Shown here: positions 50,745-59,396 of the stretch, in pieces | Layout: each line of letters opens with the position of its first letter | Position numbering within the stretch: the first letter of the stretch is position 1 | Source: Streptomyces sp. NBC_00670 | Lineage (GTDB): Bacteria > Actinomycetota > Actinomycetes > Streptomycetales > Streptomycetaceae | Length of the DNA stretch: 64,000 bases | Direction: 5' to 3' | NCBI RefSeq assembly: GCF_036226765.1 | Contig: NZ_CP109017.1 | Coordinates: 1,751,501 to 1,815,500 of the forward strand | The notes under the pieces: model-generated | What the model saw: only the letters and a program-made list of their open reading frames with translations | Databases searched by the model: none | Told to the model about the DNA's origin: nothing | Made by a program: the position numbers and the translations under genes

Positions 50745-51626
50745 TCAGCGGTTCTGCGGGGTCCGGTGGTCCCGTGGCACCGTGCGCTGCCCGGGGCGGG
50801 CGAGGGTGCGGCGCAGTCCGGCGTCGACGGCGTCGACGGCCGGGGGGTGGGCGGGGACGCCGGGGCGGCGCTGTTCCACCGGGGGCCGGCCGGATCCGCC
50901 CGCGATGATCAGCGGGTCGAACATGACGACGACGCCGGCCAGGCAGAGGAAGACCAGCGGGCCGATCATCAGAGGCGCGAGGAGGGAGGCCGGGGAGTCG
51001 CCGGCCGGGCTGCCCGACCCGCCGTGCAGATGGACGCTGAGGGCGGCCATGCCGGTGTAGTGCATGCCGCTGACGGCGAGCCCCATGACGAGGCTGGCGC
51101 CGACGCTCCACAGGAAGCCGCGGACCTGTCCGGCCGCCCAGAGCGCGGCGGTCGCGGCGGCCATGGCGATGATCACGGACGCGGCGACGGTGAGGGTGTT
51201 GTACTGCAGCGTCCCGTTGAGCCGCATGCCGGCCATGCCCAGGTAGTGCATCGTGGCGATGCCCAGACCCGTGATGGTGCCGCCGGTGAACAGCGGCACC
51301 CCCGTGGCACCGCGGTAGCCGACGATGAACACGCCGATGCCGACCATGAGGACGCCCACCCCGAGGCTGGCGAAGGTGATCGCCTGGTCGTAGTGCACGG
51401 GCGTCTCCGCGACGGTGAACCCCATCATGGCGATGAAGTGCATCGTCCAGATGCCGGAGCCGATGGCGGCCGAGCCCAGGGCGAGCCAGCCGGCCCGCCA
51501 GGACTGGGCGACGAGCATCGATCTGGTGGTGCAGCGCAGCCCCAGCGCCGCGCCCAGGAAGGCCATGAAGAACGCCACCAGTGGGGTGACGATCCCGTAG
51601 CTGAAGCCGTCGACGGTGCCCTGCAT
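50745..51626 (-). CDS. MHYT-domain membrane sensor without output domain
   Basis: The 293-residue protein consists of about seven membrane helices carrying three MHYT-type motifs: [16 protein letters not shown] and MHYTGMAA. The His/Met pairs are proposed to bind copper and sense oxygen, CO or NO in other bacteria. Unlike most MHYT proteins, no GGDEF, EAL or kinase domain follows; the last ~60 residues are a Pro/Arg-rich cytoplasmic tail. It starts at ATG 51626 and diverges from the secreted GDPD gene. It may act with a separate partner. Confidence 0.88.
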   Translation of the reverse strand: MQGTVDGFSYGIVTPLVAFFMAFLGAALGLRCTTRSMLVAQSWRAGWLALGSAAIGSGIWTMHFIAMMGFTVAETPVHYDQAITFASLGVGVLMVGIGVFIVGYRGATGVPLFTGGTITGLGIATMHYLGMAGMRLNGTLQYNTLTVAASVIIAMAAATAALWAAGQVRGFLWSVGASLVMGLAVSGMHYTGMAALSVHLHGGSGSPAGDSPASLLAPLMIGPLVFLCLAGVVVMFDPLIIAGGSGRPPVEQRRPGVPAHPPAVDAVDAGLRRTLARPGQRTVPRDHRTPQNR

Positions 51627-51855
51627 GCGCGGCTGCCCTTTCCGACGTACTGCGTTTTTGCCAGGCAGAGAGTATGACCCGGACCTGAATGGTCGAACGA
51701 TTTTCCGGCAAACAATCACGGGCCGCCCCCACTTGTGCATCCTGTGTGACCACAGTTGGACAACTCCTGGTAATCGACGCCCGCTCTGCGACTTGCCCAG
51801 TGACGCTGTGCTGTCAGTCTTGTGCTGTTCGTGTTCGCCGACGCGAGGAGTACGC

Positions 51856-52728
51856 ATGCACGCGCGCGTAGCCGCCGCCACGACCACCGCGCTCCTGGGG
51901 ACGAGCATCGCCATACTGCCCCCGTCCCACGCGGGGGCCACGGTGCACGACGCCCCCGTGATCGTGGCCCACCGGGGCGCCTCCGGATACGCGCCGGAGA
52001 ACACCCTGCCCGCCGTCGACAAGGCCGCCGACATGGGCTTCGACTGGGTGGAGAACGACGTCCAGCGCACCAGGGACGGCCGGCTCGTCGTCCTGCACGA
52101 CGACACACTGGCGCGTACGACCGACGTCGAGCAGGTGTATCCCGACCGGGCGCCGTGGAAGGTCGGCGACTTCACCGAACGGGAGATCGCCCGGCTGGAC
52201 GCGGGCAGCTGGTTCGGCCGCGAGTACGCCGGCACCCGGGTGCCCACGCTGCGCCAGTACCTGGACCGGGTCACGCTGCGCCACGAGAAGCTGGTCCTGG
52301 AGATCAAGAACCCGGAGCTGTACCCCGGCCTCGCCCGGCAGACCCTGAACACCCTCGCCGACCGGGGCTGGCTCGACGCCGACCACGTCCGGCGGCGGCT
52401 GGTGGTGCAGAGCTTCGACGCGGACACCGTACGGACCGTGCACGAACTGCGGCCGACGGTGCGGACCGCCTACCTGGGCACCCCGCGCGTCGCCGACCTG
52501 CCCCGGTACGCCGAGTTCACCGACGGCGTCAACGGCGCCCATCCCACGCTGTCGGCCGGGTACGTGTCCGCCGCCCACGCGGTCGAGGGCCCGCACGGCC
52601 GTCCGCTGCGGGTGATGGCGTGGACGGTGAACAGCGCCGAGGTGGCTCGCCGCGTCGCCGGGTACGACGTCGACGGCATCATCACCAATGTGCCGGACGT
52701 GGTGCGGCGGGCGGTGGAGGAGGACTGA
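51856..52728 (+). CDS. Secreted glycerophosphodiester phosphodiesterase
   Basis: The 290-residue product has a Sec signal (about 1-27, cleavage after SHAGA) and the GDPD barrel motifs VIVAHRGASGYAPENT, WVENDVQRTRDGRLVVLHDDTLARTT and VLEIKNPELYPG. The C-terminal VMAWTVNSAEVARRVAGYDVDGIITNVPDVV is also typical. It hydrolyses deacylated phospholipid heads to glycerol 3-phosphate and an alcohol for phosphate or carbon recovery. GAGGAG lies 6 nt before ATG 51856. Confidence 0.93.
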   Translation: MHARVAAATTTALLGTSIAILPPSHAGATVHDAPVIVAHRGASGYAPENTLPAVDKAADMGFDWVENDVQRTRDGRLVVLHDDTLARTTDVEQVYPDRAPWKVGDFTEREIARLDAGSWFGREYAGTRVPTLRQYLDRVTLRHEKLVLEIKNPELYPGLARQTLNTLADRGWLDADHVRRRLVVQSFDADTVRTVHELRPTVRTAYLGTPRVADLPRYAEFTDGVNGAHPTLSAGYVSAAHAVEGPHGRPLRVMAWTVNSAEVARRVAGYDVDGIITNVPDVVRRAVEED

Positions 52729-52787
52729 GCCGCCCGGCGGTCCTCCCGTGCCGGGGCGTTGTCAGTGGTGCGCCGTACCGTGGGCCC

Positions 52788-53351
52788 ATGAACGGTGAGA
52801 ACGGTGCGGGCAGCGCCGTACGGCGGGCCGTCTGGACGGTGCTCCCCACGGACATCGGTCCGCTGCTGCTGGCCGCGACGCGGGACGGCCTGGTGAACGT
52901 CGTCTTCCACGCCACGGACCCGGTGCGCGGCAAGGCGCTGGAGCGGCTCACGGCCCGGCTGGGCGGCGAGCCGCTGCACGATGCCGCCTCCCCGCTGCTG
53001 TCCGAGGCGATATCCCAGGTGGAGGGGTACTTCGCGGGCCGGCGGCGGGAGTTCGCGCTGCCGCTGGACTGGTCGCTGATCTCCGGCTTCCACCGCCAGG
53101 TGCTGCGCGAGCTGGCCTCCGGGGTGCCCTACGGCTCGGTGGTGGGGTACGGCGATCTGGCCCGGCGGGTGGGCCAGCCGGGGGCGGCGCAGGCCGTGGG
53201 GCTGGCGATGGGCGCCAATCCGCTGCCGGTGGTGGTGCCCTGCCACCGGGTGGTGGAGAGCGACGGCGGCATCGGCGGCTTCGGGGGCGGTCTGGAGACC
53301 AAGCGCAGGCTGCTGGCACTGGAGGGGGTGCTTCCGGAACCGCTCTTCTGA
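52788..53351 (+). CDS. ogt: Methylated-DNA-protein-cysteine methyltransferase
   Basis: This suicide enzyme repairs O6-alkylguanine. The 187-residue product has the acceptor Cys152 in VVPCHRVV, preceded by GMANPLP-like MGANPLPVVVP and the arginine-finger region [22 protein letters not shown]. The N-terminal domain is of Ogt type without an Ada domain. A TACCGT box sits 6 bp before the ATG and no Shine-Dalgarno is visible, consistent with leaderless expression. Confidence 0.95.
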   Translation: MNGENGAGSAVRRAVWTVLPTDIGPLLLAATRDGLVNVVFHATDPVRGKALERLTARLGGEPLHDAASPLLSEAISQVEGYFAGRRREFALPLDWSLISGFHRQVLRELASGVPYGSVVGYGDLARRVGQPGAAQAVGLAMGANPLPVVVPCHRVVESDGGIGGFGGGLETKRRLLALEGVLPEPLF

Positions 53352-53454
53352 CCCGCCTCGGCAACCGCTCGTCCGGCCCGCCTCGGCTCCGCACGTTTGG
53401 CGGGGTGCGGCACCCGCCAGAGATGAGGCAGGAGCCGAAGACGGGAGGCAATGC

Positions 53455-54360
53455 GTGTTAGTGGTGTCCGAAGAGGTGCGGGAAGCGCTCGTCGCGGGCC
53501 GGCCGGTGGTCGCGCTGGAATCCACGATCATCGCCCACGGGCTGCCGCGCCCGCGCAACCTGCGGGTCGCGCACGAGCTGGAGGAGCTGGTGCGCGAGGG
53601 CGGGGCGACCCCGGCCACGATCGCCGTGCTCGACGGGCAGCCGCATGTGGGGCTCGACAAGGACCAGCTGGAACGGATCGCCCAGGAGGACGGGATCCGC
53701 AAGCTGGGCCACCGTGACCTGCCGCTCGCGGTGGCCACCGGGGCGAGCGGCGCGACGACGGTGTCCGCGACGGCCCTCCTCGCCTCGCTCGCGGGCGTAC
53801 GGGTGTTCGCGACCGGGGGCCTGGGCGGGGTGCACCGGGAGTGGACGGTGACCCAGGACGAGTCCGCGGACCTGGGACTGCTCGCGCGCACCAGGATCAC
53901 CGTGGTGTGCGCGGGCGTGAAGTCGATCCTGGACGTCCCCGCGACCCTCCAGCGGCTGGAGACGCTGGGGGTCTCCGTGGCCGGGTACGGCACGGACCGG
54001 TTCCCCGGCTTCTACCTGTCCGACTCGGGCCATCCCGTCGACTGGCGGCTGGACACCCCGGAGCAGGTCGCGGCGGTGATGCGGGCGCAGACCTCGCTGC
54101 GCGGACCCGCGTCGGCGCTGATCGTGGCCAATCCGCTCCCCGAGGAGGAGCAACTCGATCCCGCGCTGCACGCGCGCGTGCTGGCCGACGCGCTGCGGGC
54201 GTGCGAGGAGCGGGGCGTGACGGGGCAGGCGGTCACCCCGTTCCTCCTGGACCACCTGGTGCGGCACACCGACGGCGCCTCGCTCGCCGCCAACCTGGCG
54301 GCGGTACGGGGCAACGTACGGCTCGCGGCGCGGATCGCGGCGGTCTGGGCCGGCGCGTGA
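53455..54360 (+). CDS. psuG: Pseudouridine-5'-phosphate glycosidase
   Basis: PsuG cleaves pseudouridine 5'-phosphate to uracil and ribose 5-phosphate. The 301-residue product has the family motifs VVALESTIIAHGLPRPRN, ATGASGATTVSATALLA, FATGGLGGVHR and the catalytic lysine in CAGVKSILD, plus YGTDRFPGFYL. GTG 53455 follows GGGAGG by 6 nt. The kinase gene immediately after overlaps by 4 bp, giving the classic two-enzyme pseudouridine catabolism pair. Confidence 0.95.
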   Translation: MLVVSEEVREALVAGRPVVALESTIIAHGLPRPRNLRVAHELEELVREGGATPATIAVLDGQPHVGLDKDQLERIAQEDGIRKLGHRDLPLAVATGASGATTVSATALLASLAGVRVFATGGLGGVHREWTVTQDESADLGLLARTRITVVCAGVKSILDVPATLQRLETLGVSVAGYGTDRFPGFYLSDSGHPVDWRLDTPEQVAAVMRAQTSLRGPASALIVANPLPEEEQLDPALHARVLADALRACEERGVTGQAVTPFLLDHLVRHTDGASLAANLAAVRGNVRLAARIAAVWAGA

Positions 54361-55307
54361 CCGGTCCCGCTGGGCCCGGAGGCACGGGCGGGGCGCTGCT
54401 CGTGGTCGGTGACGTGGTGACGGACGTCGTGGCCCGGCACCGGGGGCTGCCGGTGCCGGGTACCGACACGGCCGCCGCGATCCGGACCGTGCCGGGCGGG
54501 GCGGGCGCCAACGTGGCGTGCTGGGCCGCCCACTGGGGCCTGGAGGACGTGCGGCTGCTGGGCAGGGTCGGGGCCGAGTCGGCCGCCTGGCACGAGCGCG
54601 AGCTGACGGCGTGCGGGGTGCGTGCGCGGCTCGTGGTCGACCCGGACGCGCCGACGGGAACCGTGATCTGTCTGGTGGACACGGACGCCTCGGGGGAACG
54701 CACGTTCCTCACGGACAGCGGGGCCTCACTGCGACTGGGGCCCGGCGACTGGTCACCGGCGCTGCTCGACGGTGTGGCGCGGCTGCATCTGTCGGGTTAT
54801 CTGCTGTTCTCCGCCACGGGCAGGGCACTGGTGTCGGTCGCCGTCGCGGCGGCACGCGCGCGGGCAGTGCCCGTCAGCCTCGATCCCGCGTCGGCCGGTT
54901 TCCTCAGCGTGCTGGGGACGGAGCGCTTCCTGACGCTGGCCGAGGGCGTCGACGTCCTCCTGCCCAGCCGGGACGAGGCGTGTCTGCTGACCGGGCTGTC
55001 CGAGCCGGAGGAGGCCGCGGCCGCGCTGAGCCGCCGGGTGCCCCTGGTCGTGGCCACGCAGGGGGCGCGCGGTGCCCTGGTGGCCGTGTCCGGAGCCGTA
55101 CGGGGCCGGGTTCCGGCGCTGCCCGCGGCCCTACGGGACACCACGGGGGCAGGGGACGCCTTCACCGGGGCGTTCCTCGCCGCCCTGCTGTCCGGCGCGG
55201 GCGCGGGCGCGGATCCGGTGGCGGCGGCGCGGGAGGGCTGCCGGGCCGGCGCGCTGGCCGTGGGCGAGGTGGGCGGGCGGCCACCGGGCAGCGCCCGCGC
55301 GGGTTGA
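54357..55307 (+). CDS. psuK: PfkB-family kinase, probable pseudouridine kinase
   Basis: The 316-residue PfkB-type kinase has the N-terminal VVGDVVTDVVAR motif, GGAGANVACWAAHWG, and C-terminal DTTGAGDAFTGAFLAAL with the catalytic Asp. It starts at GTG 54357 inside the psuG stop, so the two are coupled. In this position it most likely phosphorylates pseudouridine to the PsuG substrate. The sequence alone does not exclude another nucleoside or sugar. Confidence 0.85.
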   Translation: MTGPAGPGGTGGALLVVGDVVTDVVARHRGLPVPGTDTAAAIRTVPGGAGANVACWAAHWGLEDVRLLGRVGAESAAWHERELTACGVRARLVVDPDAPTGTVICLVDTDASGERTFLTDSGASLRLGPGDWSPALLDGVARLHLSGYLLFSATGRALVSVAVAAARARAVPVSLDPASAGFLSVLGTERFLTLAEGVDVLLPSRDEACLLTGLSEPEEAAAALSRRVPLVVATQGARGALVAVSGAVRGRVPALPAALRDTTGAGDAFTGAFLAALLSGAGAGADPVAAAREGCRAGALAVGEVGGRPPGSARAG

Positions 55308-55311
55308 GCCG

Positions 55312-56133
55312 TTAGTCCTTGCGTCCCCAGGCCGAGATCATCGGGGACGTGGCCAGGTCCATCGTCCCGGAGGCCAGGTTGGCGAGGTGCCGGTCGATCT
55401 CCTCGTCGGTGGCCAGTCCCGCGGCGACGAGGCGGTCGCGGACCTGACGGACCGTGGCCGCCTCGAGGTCGGTGCAGGCGGGCGAGGTGATCGGGAAGTA
55501 CGCGTCCGCCCGGACGTCCTTCAGCCCGGCCTCCCGCAGCAGCCGCGGCAGCCCGCGCCCGTACGACAGATCGGCGCCGCGCTCGGCGAGGAGGGAGCGG
55601 AACCCCCTGCGCAGCCGGTTGGCGAGCTCCTGCGCGGGGCCGTACTCGTCGGGGCAGAGCAGCGGCTGCAGCGCGGGGTCGGCGTCCTCGATCAGCAGGT
55701 GGCCGCCGGGGCGCAGGGAGTCGATCATCGAGCGCAGGGCGCGGTCCCGGTCGGGCACGTGGACCAGGACGAGCCGGGCGTGCACCAGGTCGAAGCCGTC
55801 GCCCGGCGGTTTCTCGGCGCCGACGTCGTGGGTGCGCACCTCGATCGGGGGCCGCGCGGCCGCGGTGGCCCAGGAGGTGTCGATGTCGGTCGCGAGGACC
55901 TGGCCGGACGGGCCGGTCCGCCCGGCCAGCCAGGAGATCACCGAGGTGCCGCCGGCGCCGACCTCCCAGCAGCGCCAGCCGGGTGCGATGCCGAGGTTCT
56001 CGAGGTGACGGAAGGTGCCGGGGTCGAACAGGGTGGCGAGTGCGGCGAAGCGCCGGCCCGCCTCCGTCTGCCGGTTGTCGAGGAGGTATCCGTCGGATCG
56101 CGTCATGCCGGCGATGATCTCAGACTTATCCAC
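55312..56133 (-). CDS. Class I SAM-dependent methyltransferase
   Basis: The 273-residue product has motif I WEVGAGGTSVISWLA, acidic motif II LATDIDTS, then DLVHARLVLVHVPDRDRALRSM and PGGHLLIEDAD. GTG 56133 is supported by GGAGGAG 5 nt upstream; ATG 56106 is the alternative. The closely matching HMM family in memory is the 'methyltransferase domain' group common in streptomycetes; the substrate is unknown. It is convergent with psuK (4-bp gap). Confidence 0.85.
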   Translation of the reverse strand: MDKSEIIAGMTRSDGYLLDNRQTEAGRRFAALATLFDPGTFRHLENLGIAPGWRCWEVGAGGTSVISWLAGRTGPSGQVLATDIDTSWATAAARPPIEVRTHDVGAEKPPGDGFDLVHARLVLVHVPDRDRALRSMIDSLRPGGHLLIEDADPALQPLLCPDEYGPAQELANRLRRGFRSLLAERGADLSYGRGLPRLLREAGLKDVRADAYFPITSPACTDLEAATVRQVRDRLVAAGLATDEEIDRHLANLASGTMDLATSPMISAWGRKD

Positions 56134-56212
56134 AGGCTCCTCCGGCGATCCGGCGGTTCCGGCAGACTGGCCTGCGGCGACACGGTGTGCAGGACGGCGC
56201 AGGAGAGGCGTG

Positions 56213-56869
56213 CTACGCCGGGCGGTCCCCGCCGTTCCATGCCGGGTGCCGGGGGTCGTCCGCGCGGACCAGGACGTCGACGGTGCCTGCGGGGTCCGTC
56301 TCGGCCTCGTAGCGCGCGTGGGCGGGCAGGGTCCAGTGCTCGGCCTCGGGGGTGCGGCGGCGCAGGGCGCCGGCGGAGAGGAGGACATGGACGGTCAGAT
56401 CGAACGGGAACCAGTGGTGCAGCAGGAAGGAGCCGTGCAGCAGGAGCACCCCGCCGGGTGGGAGCGGGACATAGGGGCTGCGGGTGGCCCGGTCGGTGGC
56501 CGGATCCCGCAGGTCCGGCAGGACGTGTCCGTCGGCGCCGGGTTCGAGGCGCCCGAACACCTCGCGCCACAGGGCGCCGGTGTCCAGCCAGCCGTCGTAG
56601 TAGGAGTCGGGGTCGTGGTGTCCGTGCTCGAGCCGGAGTGACGCGGGGCGCCAGAAGCCCTCCGCGGCGACGACGAGGGACGGACGGCCGCGCGCCCGGA
56701 GCGCCTCGCCGACGCGCTCGGCGAGCGCGCCGGGCCGGGCGGCCGGGGCTCCGTCCACCGCGACGCGCGGCCAGGAGCCGCCGTCCTCCGGCTTCAGGTC
56801 GAGCAGACGGTCGGCGAGCGCCTCGGCGAGGCGCTCCCAGGTGATCGCTTCGAGTCGCACACGGCCCAT
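56213..56869 (-). CDS. Uridine kinase-like protein with degenerate P-loop
   Basis: The 218-residue product resembles bacterial uridine kinase-like proteins: RVAVDGAPAARPGALAERVGEALRARG near residue 35, RLEHGHHDPDSYYDGWLDTGALWREVF, and LLLHGSFLLHHWFPFDLTVHVLLSA. The expected Walker A Gly-Lys-Ser/Thr is replaced by APAARPG, so ATP binding is uncertain. A promoter-like TTGACT/TGATGT pair at 57006-56978 lies ~110 bp upstream. Members of this family are common in Streptomyces; catalytic activity is unproven. Confidence 0.75.
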   Translation of the reverse strand: MGRVRLEAITWERLAEALADRLLDLKPEDGGSWPRVAVDGAPAARPGALAERVGEALRARGRPSLVVAAEGFWRPASLRLEHGHHDPDSYYDGWLDTGALWREVFGRLEPGADGHVLPDLRDPATDRATRSPYVPLPPGGVLLLHGSFLLHHWFPFDLTVHVLLSAGALRRRTPEAEHWTLPAHARYEAETDPAGTVDVLVRADDPRHPAWNGGDRPA

Positions 56870-57159
56870 GATGCCGCGCCGGCACGGCGCCCCCGTGCGC
56901 ACCCCGAAAGGCGGCGCCGTTCGGGGACGGGGGCGGCCGGACCGGTCGTGCACGCGGTGTTCCGGCGGGTCAACTCAACATCATTGAGAAGAAGATGATT
57001 AGTCAAAGCGGCGATCGAAGCGATCGGGCTGGTGCTGCGGGTCGGTGATCAGCGTGAGAGGGCCGATCGGAAGGGACAGGGTGAGCAAGCAGGGTCCGGT
57101 GGCAACGTCCGGGCCGGTGTCCGTCGGGAAGGCCGTCGGCGGGGCCTTCGGGACGCACG
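56870..57159. other. Spacer with a candidate promoter
   Basis: This 290-bp gap has TTGACT (57006-57001) and TGATGT (56983-56978) on the minus strand, separated by 17 bp and reading toward the uridine kinase-like gene. The 50-bp AT-rich stretch around them is unusual for this genome. I see no gene. Confidence 0.45.
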
Positions 57160-57465
57160 TCAGGAGAGCAGGAAGTCGGCCTCACCCGCCTTCGCTCCCT
57201 CGATGAACGCGGTCATCTCGGCGGAGGTGTAGATCAGCGCGGGTCCGTCGGGGTCGGTGGACTGGCGGACGGCTATGCGGCCGTCGGAGAGCTTCATGGC
57301 CTCCAGGCAGTTGCCCCCGTTGCCGCCGCTCCACGGCTTGTGCCAGCCCTCGCTGCCCAGTTCCCGCGCGGGCATGCCGTTGTAGACGCGGTTGCGGGTC
57401 AGCGAGCCGGCCGCGGCGCGGCGGTCCTGCTTGATGTTGATGCGGTCGTGTGCGATGCGGTCCAT
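57160..57465 (-). CDS. DUF397 protein paired with an XRE regulator
   Basis: The 101-residue product carries a DUF397 domain in its last ~65 residues (WHKPWSGGNGGNCLEAM, ALIYTSAEMTAFIEGAKAGE). Its ATG follows the XRE gene stop without a gap (TGAATG), so the two are coupled. DUF397 proteins are the usual small partners of DUF5753-type regulators in streptomycetes and can antagonise them. The first ~30 residues are basic; ATG 57375 would give the domain alone. Confidence 0.9.
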   Translation of the reverse strand: MDRIAHDRINIKQDRRAAAGSLTRNRVYNGMPARELGSEGWHKPWSGGNGGNCLEAMKLSDGRIAVRQSTDPDGPALIYTSAEMTAFIEGAKAGEADFLLS

Positions 57466-58326
57466 TCACAGCTCCTTGCGAAGATCCTCGAGGATCTCCT
57501 TCGTGCGTTGTGCCGTGGCGGCCTGGGCCGCCATGCGGTCCATGACCTCGAGGTGGGTCGCCACCTCGGAGCGCGAGTCGAGGTAGACCGCGCCGGTCAG
57601 GTACTCGCTGTAGACCATGTCCGGGAGCTCCGGCATGGCGAACCGGAAGAGGACGAACGGCCCGTAGGTGCCCGGGTGGGGTCCCGAGGAGAACGGGATC
57701 ACCTGGAGCGTCACGTTGGACAGCTCGCCGAGCTCGAGCAGCTTGTCGATCTGGGCGCGCATCACCTCCGGGGCGCCGACGGGGCGGCGCAGTACGGTCT
57801 CGTCCATCACGGCCCAGAAGTGGGGCGCGTCCTCGCGGGTGAGCAGCTGCTGGCGGCGCATGCGCACATCCACGTGCCGCGAGATCTCGTCCGGGCTGGT
57901 CTGCCCGACGGCGCCCGACTTCAGGACGCCGTGGGCGTAGTCCTCGGTCTGCATGAGTCCGGGGACGAAATGGGGTTCGTACGAGCGGATGAGGGCCGCG
58001 GCTCCCTCCAGGCTGACGTACATCGAGAACCAGCCCGGGAGGATGTCGTGGTAGCGCTGCCACCAGCCGGGCTTGTTGGCGTCCTCGGCCAGCCGGACGA
58101 ACGCCTCGGCCTCCTCCTCGTCGACCCCGTACGCCTGCAGCAGCAGCTGAAGGTACGGAATCTTGAGGGCGACCTCGGCGGTCTCCATCCGGCGCACGGT
58201 GGCGGGCGCGACGCGCAGGATGCGCGCGGCCTCCTCACGCTTGAGCTGCGCGCGTTCACGCAGGTCGAGCAGGCGCCGACCGAGAACGACCTGTCCGACC
58301 GTCGGCGCGGACCGCGGTTCGCTCAT
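57466..58326 (-). CDS. XRE-family regulator with DUF5753 domain
   Basis: The 286-residue product has an N-terminal helix-turn-helix (about 12-65; KREEAARILRVAPATVRRMETAEVALK) and a DUF5753 ligand or partner domain (about 100-275; FVPGLMQTEDYAHGVLK, VTLQVIPFSSGPHPGTYGPFVLF). The closest studied class is WhiJ/AbaA-linked regulators of Streptomyces development and antibiotic control. It is followed by its DUF397 partner and divergent from the RsbW-like ATPase gene, the three-gene layout typical of these modules. Confidence 0.92.
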   Translation of the reverse strand: MSEPRSAPTVGQVVLGRRLLDLRERAQLKREEAARILRVAPATVRRMETAEVALKIPYLQLLLQAYGVDEEEAEAFVRLAEDANKPGWWQRYHDILPGWFSMYVSLEGAAALIRSYEPHFVPGLMQTEDYAHGVLKSGAVGQTSPDEISRHVDVRMRRQQLLTREDAPHFWAVMDETVLRRPVGAPEVMRAQIDKLLELGELSNVTLQVIPFSSGPHPGTYGPFVLFRFAMPELPDMVYSEYLTGAVYLDSRSEVATHLEVMDRMAAQAATAQRTKEILEDLRKEL

Positions 58327-58534
58327 CTCGCCCCTCCTCCTGGTCCGGACAGGCCGGGCGGCGCCGTTCGGAAGCCTCCCCGCTCTTGTTCGAACGGTTC
58401 GTCCGCAACGGGCGTCCGGGTGGGAAAACGACGTTCCACACCCGTATGACCACGTTCCGTACAGAGGTTCCAACTGGCGCCGCTCGGCGTGCTGTTGCGA
58501 GCAGTGTGCCACGCCCTCTTTCGAGCGCACACCG

Positions 58535-58555
58535 CACTCTGCAATTTTCAGAGTG
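58535..58555. promoter_or_regulatory. Inverted repeat CACTCTG-N7-CAGAGTG
   Basis: Perfect 7-bp arms at 58535-58541 and 58549-58555 surround an AT-rich centre (CAATTTT). It sits 31 bp before the proposed start of the ATPase gene and ~210 bp upstream of the divergent XRE gene, where an operator for that regulator would be expected. Confidence 0.5.
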
Positions 58556-58586
58556 ACTCTTGCCAAGTGTTCCCGACGGGGAGATA

Positions 58587-59396
58587 GTGGCAAGCGTGAC
58601 TCCGCCCGCGCGTTTAGAAACAGACGCCGAGGACCGGTCGGGTCTGCATGCCGCCCCCGGGGTACGCCCCGAGGCGGCCGCAGAACACCGGTTCCGCTTC
58701 CAGCTGTCCGCCCATCCGGGTTCCGTGGCACGGGCCCGGCGGCTGACACGGCAGCGGTTGAGTGACTGGGGGGCCTGCGGGGACACCTGCGACTCGGCCG
58801 CCCTGATCGTCTCCGAACTCGTCACCAACGCGATCGTGCACACCGCCAGCGAGAGCGTCGTCTGCGAGCTGCGCGACGACGACGAGCTGGTGCGCATAGC
58901 CGTGCGTGACGAGGGCTGTGCCCCGGGCGAACCGCATCCCTCCCCGCGCCGACCGGAGGAGGAGCACGGCCGGGGTCTGCTCCTGGTCGAGGCACTGTGC
59001 CGGGCCTGGGGCGCCCAGGAGACCGGGCCGGGGCTGCTGGTCTGGGCGGAGCTTCCGCGCCGGGCCGAGGTTCCGACCCCCCGGGACCTGTCGTGTTCCG
59101 GCGACAGGTCCCGCCCCGACTCCCCCGAGGGCCACGACTCCCCGCAGGACGTCCGGCCCGCCGAGCCCCATGGCTCCCCGGAGGCCGCCGACGCCCCGGA
59201 AGCCGACGCCCCGGACACCGGTGCCGGCCCGGAGCCGCACCCCGCTCCCGGGCACCGCACCACTCCGCCCCCCGTCCCGCGCTCCGATCTCGGCTGGAGC
59301 GCGAAGAAGCCCCCGGCCGAGGGCGGACGCGGCGACGAGACGGAAGCGCTCGACGAGGCCGAAGCCCTCTGGGACATGAGGTCCGTATGGATGTGA
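58587..59396 (+). CDS. RsbW-like ATP-binding protein (HATPase_c)
   Basis: The 269-residue product contains an anti-sigma/SpoIIAB-type ATPase domain (about 30-155). Its N-box is LIVSELVTNAIVHTA, G1 box VRDEGCAP and G2 HGRGLLLVEALC. The C-terminal ~110 residues are a Pro/Asp/Ala-rich, probably disordered tail. These proteins phosphorylate or sequester partners in sigma-factor networks. GTG 58587 is uncertain; GTG 58596 and TTG 58560 are in frame. It is divergent from the XRE/DUF397 pair and overlaps the next gene by 10 bp. Confidence 0.85.
   Translation: MASVTPPARLETDAEDRSGLHAAPGVRPEAAAEHRFRFQLSAHPGSVARARRLTRQRLSDWGACGDTCDSAALIVSELVTNAIVHTASESVVCELRDDDELVRIAVRDEGCAPGEPHPSPRRPEEEHGRGLLLVEALCRAWGAQETGPGLLVWAELPRRAEVPTPRDLSCSGDRSRPDSPEGHDSPQDVRPAEPHGSPEAADAPEADAPDTGAGPEPHPAPGHRTTPPPVPRSDLGWSAKKPPAEGGRGDETEALDEAEALWDMRSVWM

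Noticed and set aside
56794..57006. TTG-initiated frame starting MTNHLLLND on the minus strand
   Set aside because: It overlaps the candidate -35 (TTGACT) and runs into the kinase-like gene out of frame, with no Shine-Dalgarno and no family; the AT-rich start is explained by promoter sequence.
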